Part shown: piece after piece, positions 53,995 to 62,017 of the stretch
Position numbering within the stretch: the first letter of the stretch is position 1
Layout: each line of letters starts with the position of its first letter
NCBI RefSeq assembly: GCF_025751495.1
Contig: NZ_JAOWKZ010000001.1
Coordinates: 441,920 to 505,919, forward strand
Direction: 5' to 3'
From: Albidovulum litorale
Lineage (GTDB): Bacteria; Pseudomonadota; Alphaproteobacteria; Rhodobacterales; Rhodobacteraceae
DNA length: 64,000 bases
Position numbers and translations under genes: made by a program
The notes under the pieces: model-generated
What the model was told of the DNA's origin: nothing
The model's input: only the letters and a program-made list of their open reading frames with translations
Database searches by the model: none

Positions 53995-55001
53995 TGCTCC
54001 GCTATCTCCTCTCGCGCCTTCTGACGTTTCTGCCGACCTTCTTCGGCGTGACGGTCATTTCCTTTGCTTTCATCCGCATGCTGCCGGGCGATCCGATCAT
54101 CGTCATGGCGGGCGAACGCGGGGTCAGCGAGGAACGCTATCAGGAACTGGTTCAGCAGTTCGGTTTCGACCGGCCCATCTGGCAGCAGTACCTCGACTAT
54201 CTCGGCGGTGTCGTGCAGGGCGATCTGGGGCAGAGTTTCGTGACCAAAAAGCCGGTCTGGGACGAGTTCTTCGCGCTTTTCCCCGCCACGCTGGAACTCT
54301 CGATCTGCGCGATGATCTTCGCTGTCGCGCTTGGCCTTCCGGCGGGTGTAATCGCGGCGGTGAACCGGGGCAAGCTCTTTGACCGGACGCTGATGTCGAC
54401 AGCCCTCGTCGGCTATTCGATGCCGATCTTCTGGTGGGCGCTCCTGCTGATCATCGTCTTTTCCGGTATGCTCGGGATCACGCCCGTCTCCGGCCGGATC
54501 AGCCTGCTTTACTACTTCAACGACCCATCGGGCTTCATGCTCTGGGATGCGCTTGTGTCGGATCAGAAGGGCGCATTCTGGTCGGCGCTGCATCACCTGA
54601 TCCTGCCAACGATCGTCCTGGGAACCATTCCGCTGGCCGTCATCGCCCGCCAGACCCGCTCGGCGATGCTTGAGGTCCTAAGCGAAGACTATATCCGCAC
54701 CGCCCGCGCCAAGGGCCTCGCGCCCGGTCGCGTCAACGGGATCCACGCGCTTCGTAACGCACTGATCCCGGTCATCACCGTGATCGGCCTTTCGGTCGGC
54801 ACGCTTCTGGCCGGGGCGATCCTGACCGAGACGATTTTCTCATGGCCCGGCATCGGTAAGTGGATGGTCGACAGTATCTTCCGCCGCGACTACCCGGTCG
54901 TTCAGGGCGGCCTTCTTCTGATCGCCGTCATGGTGATGATCGTGAACCTGACCGTGGACGTGCTCTACGGCCTCATCAACCCCAAGATCCGGAAGCGCTG
55001 A
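53994..55001 (+). CDS. Dipeptide-type ABC transporter permease (DppB)
   Basis: The 335-residue protein is a BPD-type inner-membrane permease with six helices. The N-terminal MLRYLLSRLLTFLPTFFGVT is typical of DppB, as is the EAA loop (EDYIRTARAKGLAPGRVNGIHALRNALIP). Confidence 0.95.
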   Translation: MLRYLLSRLLTFLPTFFGVTVISFAFIRMLPGDPIIVMAGERGVSEERYQELVQQFGFDRPIWQQYLDYLGGVVQGDLGQSFVTKKPVWDEFFALFPATLELSICAMIFAVALGLPAGVIAAVNRGKLFDRTLMSTALVGYSMPIFWWALLLIIVFSGMLGITPVSGRISLLYYFNDPSGFMLWDALVSDQKGAFWSALHHLILPTIVLGTIPLAVIARQTRSAMLEVLSEDYIRTARAKGLAPGRVNGIHALRNALIPVITVIGLSVGTLLAGAILTETIFSWPGIGKWMVDSIFRRDYPVVQGGLLLIAVMVMIVNLTVDVLYGLINPKIRKR

Positions 55002-55002
55002 C

Positions 55003-55896
55003 ATGGCCGACACGACCGCAACCGCCACCGCCCGCCCCGGCCGCCTGTCGGAATTCTGGTACTATTTCCGAGAAAACCGCGGCGCCGTGATCGGCCTCTG
55101 GGTCTTCGCCGCCTTCATCGCGGTGGCCCTTTTCGCGCCGATCCTCGCGCCGCACGACCCGACCCAGCAATTCCGCGACGCGCTTCTGCAACCGCCCTTC
55201 TGGCAGGAAGGCGGTTCCCTCACCTATCCGCTCGGCACCGATGCTGTCGGCCGCGACATGCTTTCGCGGCTGCTTCACGGCGCGCGCTATTCCTTCTATG
55301 TCGGCATCATCGTCGTGGCCTTCGCAGCCTCTGGCGGGATCGTCATCGGCCTTCTGGCGGGCTTTGCGCCGAAATGGGTCGATACGATCATCATGCGGGT
55401 GATGGACATCATCCTCGCCTTCCCGTCCCTGCTGCTCGCTCTGGTTCTGGTCGCGATCCTCGGTCCATCCCTCACCAACGCGATGATCGCCATCGCCATC
55501 GTGCTCCAGCCGCACTACGTGCGCCTCACACGCGCGAGCGTGCTGTCAGAGAGGTCGAAGGATTACGTCACGGCGGCCCGTGTCGCCGGCGCGAAGCAGA
55601 CGCGGCTGATGTTCGTCACCGTGCTGCCGAACTGCCTCTCGCCGATCATCGTGCAGGCCGCCCTGTCGTTCTCGACCGCCATCCTCGATGCCGCCGCGCT
55701 CGGCTTTCTCGGCATGGGCGCGCAGCCCCCCACCCCCGAATGGGGCACGATGCTGGCCGAGGCGCGCGAGTTCATCCTGCGCGCTTGGTGGGTTGTGACA
55801 TGGCCCGGCGTTGCGATCCTGATCACCGTTCTGGCCATCAACCTGATGGGCGACGGATTGCGCGATGCGCTCGACCCGAAACTGAAGCGGAGCTGA
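55003..55896 (+). CDS. Dipeptide-type ABC transporter permease (DppC)
   Basis: The 297-residue permease has the OppC N-terminal domain ([21 protein letters not shown]), the [23 protein letters not shown] block and the EAA loop ([18 protein letters not shown]). It starts one base after dppB. Confidence 0.95.
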   Translation: MADTTATATARPGRLSEFWYYFRENRGAVIGLWVFAAFIAVALFAPILAPHDPTQQFRDALLQPPFWQEGGSLTYPLGTDAVGRDMLSRLLHGARYSFYVGIIVVAFAASGGIVIGLLAGFAPKWVDTIIMRVMDIILAFPSLLLALVLVAILGPSLTNAMIAIAIVLQPHYVRLTRASVLSERSKDYVTAARVAGAKQTRLMFVTVLPNCLSPIIVQAALSFSTAILDAAALGFLGMGAQPPTPEWGTMLAEAREFILRAWWVVTWPGVAILITVLAINLMGDGLRDALDPKLKRS

Positions 55897-55900
55897 CGCG

Positions 55901-56878
55901 ATGCCCCTTCTCGATATCCGCAACCTCTCGGTCGATTTTGCCACCGCCTCGGGCCAGTTCCGTGCCGTCGATGGTGTCGACGTCTCTGTCGATACCGGCG
56001 ACATCCTCGCCATCGTCGGCGAATCCGGCTCGGGAAAATCTGTCTCCATGCTCGCCATGATGGGCCTACTGCCCTGGACTGCGACGATTACCGCGGACGT
56101 GATGAGCTTCGGCGGCCAGGACCTGCGCGGGCTTTCCGACCGTCAGCGCCGCAAGATCATCGGCAAGGACATGGCGATGATCTTCCAGGAGCCGATGTCC
56201 TCCCTCAACCCCTGCTTCACCGCCGGGTTCCAGATCAAGGAAGCCCTGCGTCTGCATCTCGGGCTCGATGCGAAGGAACGCCACGCCAAGGCCGTCGAGC
56301 TTTTCGAGATGGTTGGTATTCCCGCACCCGAAGACCGGCTGAAGGCCTTCCCGCACCAGTTGTCGGGCGGCATGAACCAGCGGGTGATGATCGCGATGGC
56401 GATTGCGTGCAGCCCGAAACTTCTGATCGCCGACGAGCCGACAACCGCGCTCGACGTAACCATTCAGGCGCAGATTCTCGACCTGCTCACGGGCCTGCAA
56501 CGCGAAACCGGCATGGCACTGATCCTGATCACCCATGACATGGGCGTCGTGGCCGAAACCGCTGAGCGGGTTCAGGTGCAATATGCCGGCCAGAAGGTGG
56601 AGGAACAGCCCGTCGGCGATCTCTTTGAGACGCCTCACCACCCCTATACGGCCGCACTTCTGGCCGCGCTCCCTGAACGCGCCACCTCGCGCAAACTACC
56701 GACGATCCCCGGCGTCGTGCCCGGCCAGTTCGACCGGCCGGCGGGTTGCCTTTTCTCGCCCCGCTGCCAGTTCGCGGATGACAGATGCCGCAGCACGCCG
56801 CCCGCGCCCTGCGGCCCGGAACTCGGCCTCGCCCGCTGCCACTATCCCCTGAACGCCAAAGCGGAGGTCACGGCATGA
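55901..56878 (+). CDS. Dipeptide-type ABC transporter ATPase (DppD)
   Basis: The 325-residue ATPase has Walker [10 protein letters not shown], signature [14 protein letters not shown] and Walker [13 protein letters not shown]. It ends with the oligopeptide/dipeptide C-terminal domain containing [14 protein letters not shown]. It overlaps dppF by four bases. Confidence 0.95.
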   Translation: MPLLDIRNLSVDFATASGQFRAVDGVDVSVDTGDILAIVGESGSGKSVSMLAMMGLLPWTATITADVMSFGGQDLRGLSDRQRRKIIGKDMAMIFQEPMSSLNPCFTAGFQIKEALRLHLGLDAKERHAKAVELFEMVGIPAPEDRLKAFPHQLSGGMNQRVMIAMAIACSPKLLIADEPTTALDVTIQAQILDLLTGLQRETGMALILITHDMGVVAETAERVQVQYAGQKVEEQPVGDLFETPHHPYTAALLAALPERATSRKLPTIPGVVPGQFDRPAGCLFSPRCQFADDRCRSTPPAPCGPELGLARCHYPLNAKAEVTA

Positions 56879-57831
56879 ACACCCCCGTCGTCGTCGCTGA
56901 AAACCTCACCCGCCACTACGACGTGAAGGGCGGTCTATTCTCGAAGGGCGGCACCGTCCGCGCGGTATCCGAGACGAGCTTCAAGCTTGAACCCGGAAAG
57001 ACGCTGGCCGTCGTCGGCGAGTCCGGCTGTGGAAAATCCACTCTCGCCCGCCTCATCACGATGATCGAGGAGCCGACCTCCGGCACCTTCGCCATCGGCG
57101 GCGATAACGTGACGCCCGAGACCTGGGCGCGACACCGCGCCGACGTGCAGATCGTCTTTCAGGACCCCTACGGCTCGCTGAACCCGCGCCAGCGGATCGG
57201 CTCGATCCTTGAAGAACCCCTGAAGATCAACCGCCCCGACATGCCAGCCGCCGAACGCGAGGCCAAGGCGCGCGACATGCTGAAGCTCGTCGGCCTGCGC
57301 CCTGAGCATTTCGACCGCTACCCGCACATGTTCTCCGGCGGCCAGCGCCAGCGCATCGCAGTGGCCCGCGCGCTGATGCTGGAACCGAAGGTGCTGGTGC
57401 TGGATGAACCCGTCTCGGCGCTCGACCTGTCGATCCAGAGCCAGATCCTGAACCTTCTGGTGGACCTGCAGGAGCGGCTCGGCCTCGCCTACCTCTTCAT
57501 CAGCCATGACCTGTCGGTGGTGAAGCACATGGCCGACGACATCATCGTCATGTATCTCGGCCGCCCGGTCGAGGTCGGCCCCAAGGCCGAGATCTTCGCA
57601 AAGCCGCGCCACCCCTATACCAAGGCGCTCCTCTCGGCGACGCCGATGGCCGACCCCAAGGCGAAGAAGACCCGGATCAAGCTCGAAGGCGAACTGCCCT
57701 CGCCGCTGAACGTGCCCGCAGGCTGCGCATTCGCCCCGCGCTGCTGGAAGGTGAAAGACAAGTGCCGCGCCGAACGTCCAACACTTGGAGATGAGGGGCA
57801 TCCCGCCGCCTGCTTCTTCCCCGAAGCCTGA
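56875..57831 (+). CDS. Dipeptide-type ABC transporter ATPase (DppF)
   Basis: The 318-residue ATPase has Walker [10 protein letters not shown], signature [15 protein letters not shown], Walker [15 protein letters not shown] and the C-terminal [14 protein letters not shown] motif. It pairs with DppD. The ATG at 56875 overlaps the previous stop. Confidence 0.95.
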   Translation: MNTPVVVAENLTRHYDVKGGLFSKGGTVRAVSETSFKLEPGKTLAVVGESGCGKSTLARLITMIEEPTSGTFAIGGDNVTPETWARHRADVQIVFQDPYGSLNPRQRIGSILEEPLKINRPDMPAAEREAKARDMLKLVGLRPEHFDRYPHMFSGGQRQRIAVARALMLEPKVLVLDEPVSALDLSIQSQILNLLVDLQERLGLAYLFISHDLSVVKHMADDIIVMYLGRPVEVGPKAEIFAKPRHPYTKALLSATPMADPKAKKTRIKLEGELPSPLNVPAGCAFAPRCWKVKDKCRAERPTLGDEGHPAACFFPEA

Positions 57832-57833
57832 CG

Positions 57834-57859
57834 GAAGGTGGGTTGAAAACCAACCTAAC
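57834..57859. repeat. 26-bp palindromic repeat, copy 3 (diverged)
   Basis: GAAGGTGGGTTG followed by AAAACCAACCTAAC is an imperfect version of the repeats at 9947 and 21776. It starts just after dppF and could serve as a weak terminator before the amidohydrolase gene. Confidence 0.6.
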
Positions 57860-57932
57860 CCCGCGCCAAACCATTTGCCTGCAAACAGCTCTTGTGGGAC
57901 CATCCAGGACATGACGTCAAGGAGATGGTCCC

Positions 57933-59129
57933 ATGGCTGATCCCACGCCCGCCGCCACCGGCAAGACGAAGCTTGTCATCCGCAATATCGGCCAGATCCT
58001 GTCGGGCAAGATCGAGGAACCGCTGATCGACGGCGATTGCGTGGTCTGCGACGGCGACCGGATCACGGCGGTGGGCTATGAGAAGGACCTCGACACCGAC
58101 CGCGCGACGACCGTGGTCGATGCCAAGGGCGTCACCCTCTGCCCCGGCCTCATCGACAGCCATGTCCACCCGGTCATCGGCGACTACACGCCGCGCCAGC
58201 AACAGCTGAACTGGATCGACTCGTGTCTCCACGGCGGCGTCACCACGATGATCTCGGCCGGAGAGGTCCACGCGCCGGGCCGGCCGAAGGACATCGTCGG
58301 CCTCAAGGCGATGGCGATCGCCTCGCAGCGCTGGTACGACAACTTCCGACCCTCCGGCGTCAAGGTCCATTCCGGCGCGCCGGTGCTTGAAGAGGGCATG
58401 GTCGAGAGCGACTTCAAGGACCTTGCCGATGCGGGCGTCAAACTTCTGGGCGAGGTCGGCCTCGGCTCGGTCAAGGCAGGCGAGACGGCGGCCCAGATGG
58501 TCAAATGGGCACGTAAATACGGCATCCAGTCGACGATCCATACCGGCGGCCCCTCGATCCCCGGCTCCGGCCTCATCGACAAGGATGTCGTGCTGGAGGC
58601 GGACGCCGACATCATCGGCCATATCAATGGCGGACATACAGCTTTGCCCGACGACCAGATCACCTGCCTGTGCGAAAGCTGCCTGAGGGGCATCGAGATC
58701 GTCCATAACGGCAACGAACGCGCGGGCCTCCTCGCCATGCGCACCGCCTTCGAACTCGGCCAGCCCGAACGCATCATCCTCGGCACCGACGCACCCGCCG
58801 GGTCCGGCGTCCAACCCTTGGGCATCCTGCGCATGATCGCCATGCTCTCCAGCCTCGGCGATATCCCGCCCGAGATTGCCTTCTGCTTCGCCACCGGCAA
58901 CACCGCACGAATGCGCGACCTCGACTGCGGCATCATCGAACCGGGCAAGGCCGCCGACTTCGTCCTCGTCGACATGGCCCAGCACGCACCGGGCGGCTCT
59001 ATGCTCGGCTCGGTCCATCAGGGCAACCTGCCCGGCGTCGGCATGACGGTGATCGATGGCATCGTCCGCACCACCCGCAGCCGCAACACCCCGCCCGCGA
59101 CCCGACTGCCGGAAGTGATCGAAACCTGA
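57933..59129 (+). CDS. Enamidase-like amidohydrolase
   Basis: The 398-residue metal-dependent hydrolase resembles the enamidase of Eubacterium barkeri nicotinate fermentation, which opens 1,4,5,6-tetrahydro-6-oxonicotinate to 2-formylglutarate. Apparent metal ligands are H77 and H79 (IDSHVHPV), E174 in LLGEVGLGSV, H203 (STIHTGG), H230 (IIGHINGGHT) and D286 (ILGTDAPAG). A glutamate in place of the usual carboxylated lysine fits enamidase. AAGGAGATG precedes the start. The partner enzymes lie convergently at 59316-64000. Confidence 0.82.
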   Translation: MADPTPAATGKTKLVIRNIGQILSGKIEEPLIDGDCVVCDGDRITAVGYEKDLDTDRATTVVDAKGVTLCPGLIDSHVHPVIGDYTPRQQQLNWIDSCLHGGVTTMISAGEVHAPGRPKDIVGLKAMAIASQRWYDNFRPSGVKVHSGAPVLEEGMVESDFKDLADAGVKLLGEVGLGSVKAGETAAQMVKWARKYGIQSTIHTGGPSIPGSGLIDKDVVLEADADIIGHINGGHTALPDDQITCLCESCLRGIEIVHNGNERAGLLAMRTAFELGQPERIILGTDAPAGSGVQPLGILRMIAMLSSLGDIPPEIAFCFATGNTARMRDLDCGIIEPGKAADFVLVDMAQHAPGGSMLGSVHQGNLPGVGMTVIDGIVRTTRSRNTPPATRLPEVIET

Positions 59130-59130
59130 T

Positions 59131-59199
59131 TCCACTTTCTGTCCGAAAATACTCCCGCCGGAGGCAAACCGGAGCGCGCGGGCCCTGCCCGCGTGCGAC
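59131..59199. repeat. Dispersed 'AATACTCC' plus GC-hairpin element
   Basis: CACTTTCTGTCCGAAAATACTCC is followed by a CGCGCGGGC/GCCCGCGTG-type inverted repeat, in the 186-base gap between the convergent amidohydrolase and aminotransferase genes. It may terminate both transcripts. Confidence 0.7.
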
Positions 59200-59315
59200 A
59201 GATGTCGTGCGCCCGCTTGCGGGCGCTCAATCTGAAAACACCTACCGGTCTCGCCGCACGGTCCACCTTCCGCTCGATCCCACCCGCACTTTCCTCAACA
59301 GGCAGCGCCGCCTGA

Positions 59316-60479
59316 TCAGAAAGCAGCGTCCCGGAGGGCAGGCAGGGCGAATTCCACCATCTCTGCCGTCGCTGTAAGGCAGATGCGGAACTGCGCCGGG
59401 CAGTCGAACAGCGTCCCCGGCATGACGAAGACGTTCTTCTCGGCCAGACGCCGCGCGAAGGCCAGCGAGTCGCCCCCCGGCGCGTCTCCCCAGAGATAGA
59501 AGGTGCCCTCGGGTTCCGTGATCCGATACCCCCACTGCCTCAGCGACCCGACCAGCCGGTCACGCTTTGCGGTCAGCGCCGGGATGTCGAGCGACAGCTT
59601 CTCCAGTTCCGGGATCGCGTATTGCATCGTCGCATCCGGGAACCCCCAGCCTAGCGCCGTCTGGGTGGGAAAGATCGCCGCCCGCAGCGCCTCCCTGTCG
59701 GCCTCGGGCATCAGAGGGCTGAGCGCGAGGTAACCGATCCGTTGTCCCGGCGACAAAAGGATCTTGCCGTAGCTGTAATCGATCAGCGTCCATGGATAGA
59801 CCTCCGCCGGCGAGGTGAAGCCCACGCCGTCGAACCGGATCCGACGGTAGGGCTCATCCGACAGGATGAAGATGCGCGCGCCGATACGCTCCGATGCCTT
59901 GTCCAGCAATGCGGCCAGTTCCTTGAGCCGGGCGCGCGAATAGATCCGCCCGGTCGGGTTGTGCGGCGTATTGACGACGACGATCCGCGTACGCGGGGTG
60001 ATCGCCCGTTCGATCGCGTCAAGGTCGAGGTCGTATGTCTGGGGGTCGAGCGGGGTATGCACGCTGACATAGCCCCGGTGGGCAAGGATCGGCGAATAAG
60101 CAAACCAGCCAGGCTTGGGATGGATGACCTCGTCGCCGGGGTTGAGAAGCACGTCGAACGCCAGCGCAATCGCCTTGAACGCGCCTTGCGTCATCGTCAC
60201 GTCGGCCGCCTTGAACGGCAGGCGCAACTCGGCGCTCAACGCCGCGGCCACCGTCTCTGTCGCACTCTCGACGCTCGTCTTGTAGGCGAACCAGTCATTG
60301 GTATGCGGTTCGGCCGCGGTCTTGATCGCATCGACGAGGCCCGCGAGGGGACGCTCATGCGGATTGCCGAAGGTGAAGTCGGCCCGCTGGCCGTCCTCCT
60401 CAAGAAACTGCTCCGCGAATTCCGAGACGACCCGGATGGCCTCACCTGCGCGGCGCGCGCCCTCTGATACGATTGGCAT
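59316..60479 (-). CDS. PLP-dependent aminotransferase, class I/II
   Basis: The 387-residue protein is a fold-type I aminotransferase: NTPHNPTGRIYS (substrate-carboxylate asparagine loop), ILSDEPYRRIRF and the PLP lysine in YSYGKILLSPGQRIGYLAL. The start MPIVSEGARRAGEA at 60479 has GGGAGGAG upstream; longer frames are arginine-rich and unlikely. Substrate is unknown. It is 61 bases after the reductase-like gene on the same strand, and an amine-forming or amine-removing step in the heterocycle pathway is conceivable. Confidence 0.9.
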   Translation of the reverse strand: MPIVSEGARRAGEAIRVVSEFAEQFLEEDGQRADFTFGNPHERPLAGLVDAIKTAAEPHTNDWFAYKTSVESATETVAAALSAELRLPFKAADVTMTQGAFKAIALAFDVLLNPGDEVIHPKPGWFAYSPILAHRGYVSVHTPLDPQTYDLDLDAIERAITPRTRIVVVNTPHNPTGRIYSRARLKELAALLDKASERIGARIFILSDEPYRRIRFDGVGFTSPAEVYPWTLIDYSYGKILLSPGQRIGYLALSPLMPEADREALRAAIFPTQTALGWGFPDATMQYAIPELEKLSLDIPALTAKRDRLVGSLRQWGYRITEPEGTFYLWGDAPGGDSLAFARRLAEKNVFVMPGTLFDCPAQFRICLTATAEMVEFALPALRDAAF

Positions 60480-60540
60480 TCGCTCCTCCCATCTCTGCGG
60501 CCCAAAAAAACGGCCGCGATAGTCATAAAATAGCCCTGCG

Positions 60541-62016
60541 TCAGTCGCGGCTGGCGTCACGTTTTCCCGGTCGCAACGGCGGGGTCTTGATGACCCTGCG
60601 TTCGATCTCACCCGCGATCTCCTCGACCCGGCGGACCTGACCCATATGGCCCCCAAGCGCGGCGTAATCGTCAAGCCGCATGGTGAACTCGATCGGCGCC
60701 ACCAGCGCCGGCGTTGGCACATAGCCGAAAGCGTTCGACGGCATTTCGGTCACATCGGCCATGAAGGTGATACCGCCGCCGGGCCAGATATAGCACTCCG
60801 CCCCGCCGCAGGTCACATTCGTCACCGCCTCGCGCACCGACCGCGTAAGCCGAACCGGGTTCTCCGTCACCCCGGCCCTCAGAGACCCGCCAGCCCCGCC
60901 CATGAAGACGACCGATGTCATCGACGGCTCGCAATTCTCCGCGATCCTCTCAACCGATTGTCTGAGGCGCTCCGGCAGGTCTGTCTGCACCGGCCGAAGA
61001 TCGGCGTCGAGCACATAGTACCCATACTGCTCACCCGTGGTCGAAACCATAAGCAGCGTCAGGCCCGGCCGCGCGGGCGCCCGCCATGGCCCGAGGATCG
61101 TCAGCGGGTCCAGAATATTCGTGCCGCCCCAGCCGGTTCCCGGCTCCGCCACGCGGAAATAGCGGCCGGGCGTCGATTTGTGGCCGAGGATCTTGATCCC
61201 GGTAGGCTCGATCCCCAGAACCTTGCCCGCCTGATGTTCGGAAAGGACGCCGGTGATGTGATCGTCCACCACCACAACCTCATCCACGAGCCCATGCCAT
61301 TGCTTGGCGAACATGCCGATTGTCGCGGACCCGCAGCCGACCCGCATCAGATGTTCTTCCTCGCCATTCACGACAGGCGGCCTGCCCGCCTGCAACACAA
61401 CGTCGGCCCCGCCGTCGATACTCATCTCCACCGCTTCGCGGTTGCACAGGCGCAGAAGCGCATCGCAGGTGACCCGGCCTTCCTTCTTGCCGCCACCCGT
61501 CAGGTGATGCACGCCGCCCAAGGACAGCATCTGCGAGCCGTATTCGGCCGTCATCACATGGCCGATGGGCTCGCCATCGACCCTCACCGGTGCCGCCTCG
61601 GGCCCCAGATAGCGGTCGGTGTCGATCTTCACCTTGGCCCCGCAATAGGAAAATATCCCCTCGGTCACGATGGTGACCATGTCGACGCCATCATGATCCT
61701 GCGCCACGATGAAGGGGGCGGGCTTGTAGTCGGGATAGGTTGTGCCGGCGCCAATCGCGGTGATGAAGGGCCGGTCAGTCCTTAGCAGGTCGCCGTCCCA
61801 CTCGCCCGCCTCCAACTCCAGGAAAGGCACCACCTGACCGTCGCCCTCTTTCGCCGCCTCCAGCACCGTGAACGGGTCGAGCCGCACCAGCTCACCGCCC
61901 TCATTGGCATAGCGGTCACAGGCCCCGGCGCGATCCTCGGCGATGTAACACATGACCGGACAGGCATCGCAACGGATCTTGTCTTTCATACGGGATTCAA
62001 CGGCTTGTTTTACCAA
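60541..62016 (-). CDS. 6-hydroxynicotinate reductase-like Fe-S protein
   Basis: The 491-residue protein resembles 6-hydroxynicotinate reductase (Hnr) of E. barkeri in size and in its cysteine-rich start, C16-x2-C19-x3-C23 and C33 (CDACPVMCYIAEDRAGACDRY), a likely [4Fe-4S] site. Further features are GIFSYCGAKVKID, MLSLGGVHHLTGGGKKEGR and CGGAECYIWPGGG. Hnr reduces 6-hydroxynicotinate to the tetrahydro form with ferredoxin. Translation probably starts at a TTG at 62016 with GGGAGGG upstream; an ATG at 61989 lacks a site. Confidence 0.8.
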   Translation of the reverse strand: MVKQAVESRMKDKIRCDACPVMCYIAEDRAGACDRYANEGGELVRLDPFTVLEAAKEGDGQVVPFLELEAGEWDGDLLRTDRPFITAIGAGTTYPDYKPAPFIVAQDHDGVDMVTIVTEGIFSYCGAKVKIDTDRYLGPEAAPVRVDGEPIGHVMTAEYGSQMLSLGGVHHLTGGGKKEGRVTCDALLRLCNREAVEMSIDGGADVVLQAGRPPVVNGEEEHLMRVGCGSATIGMFAKQWHGLVDEVVVVDDHITGVLSEHQAGKVLGIEPTGIKILGHKSTPGRYFRVAEPGTGWGGTNILDPLTILGPWRAPARPGLTLLMVSTTGEQYGYYVLDADLRPVQTDLPERLRQSVERIAENCEPSMTSVVFMGGAGGSLRAGVTENPVRLTRSVREAVTNVTCGGAECYIWPGGGITFMADVTEMPSNAFGYVPTPALVAPIEFTMRLDDYAALGGHMGQVRRVEEIAGEIERRVIKTPPLRPGKRDASRD

Positions 62017-62017
62017 C

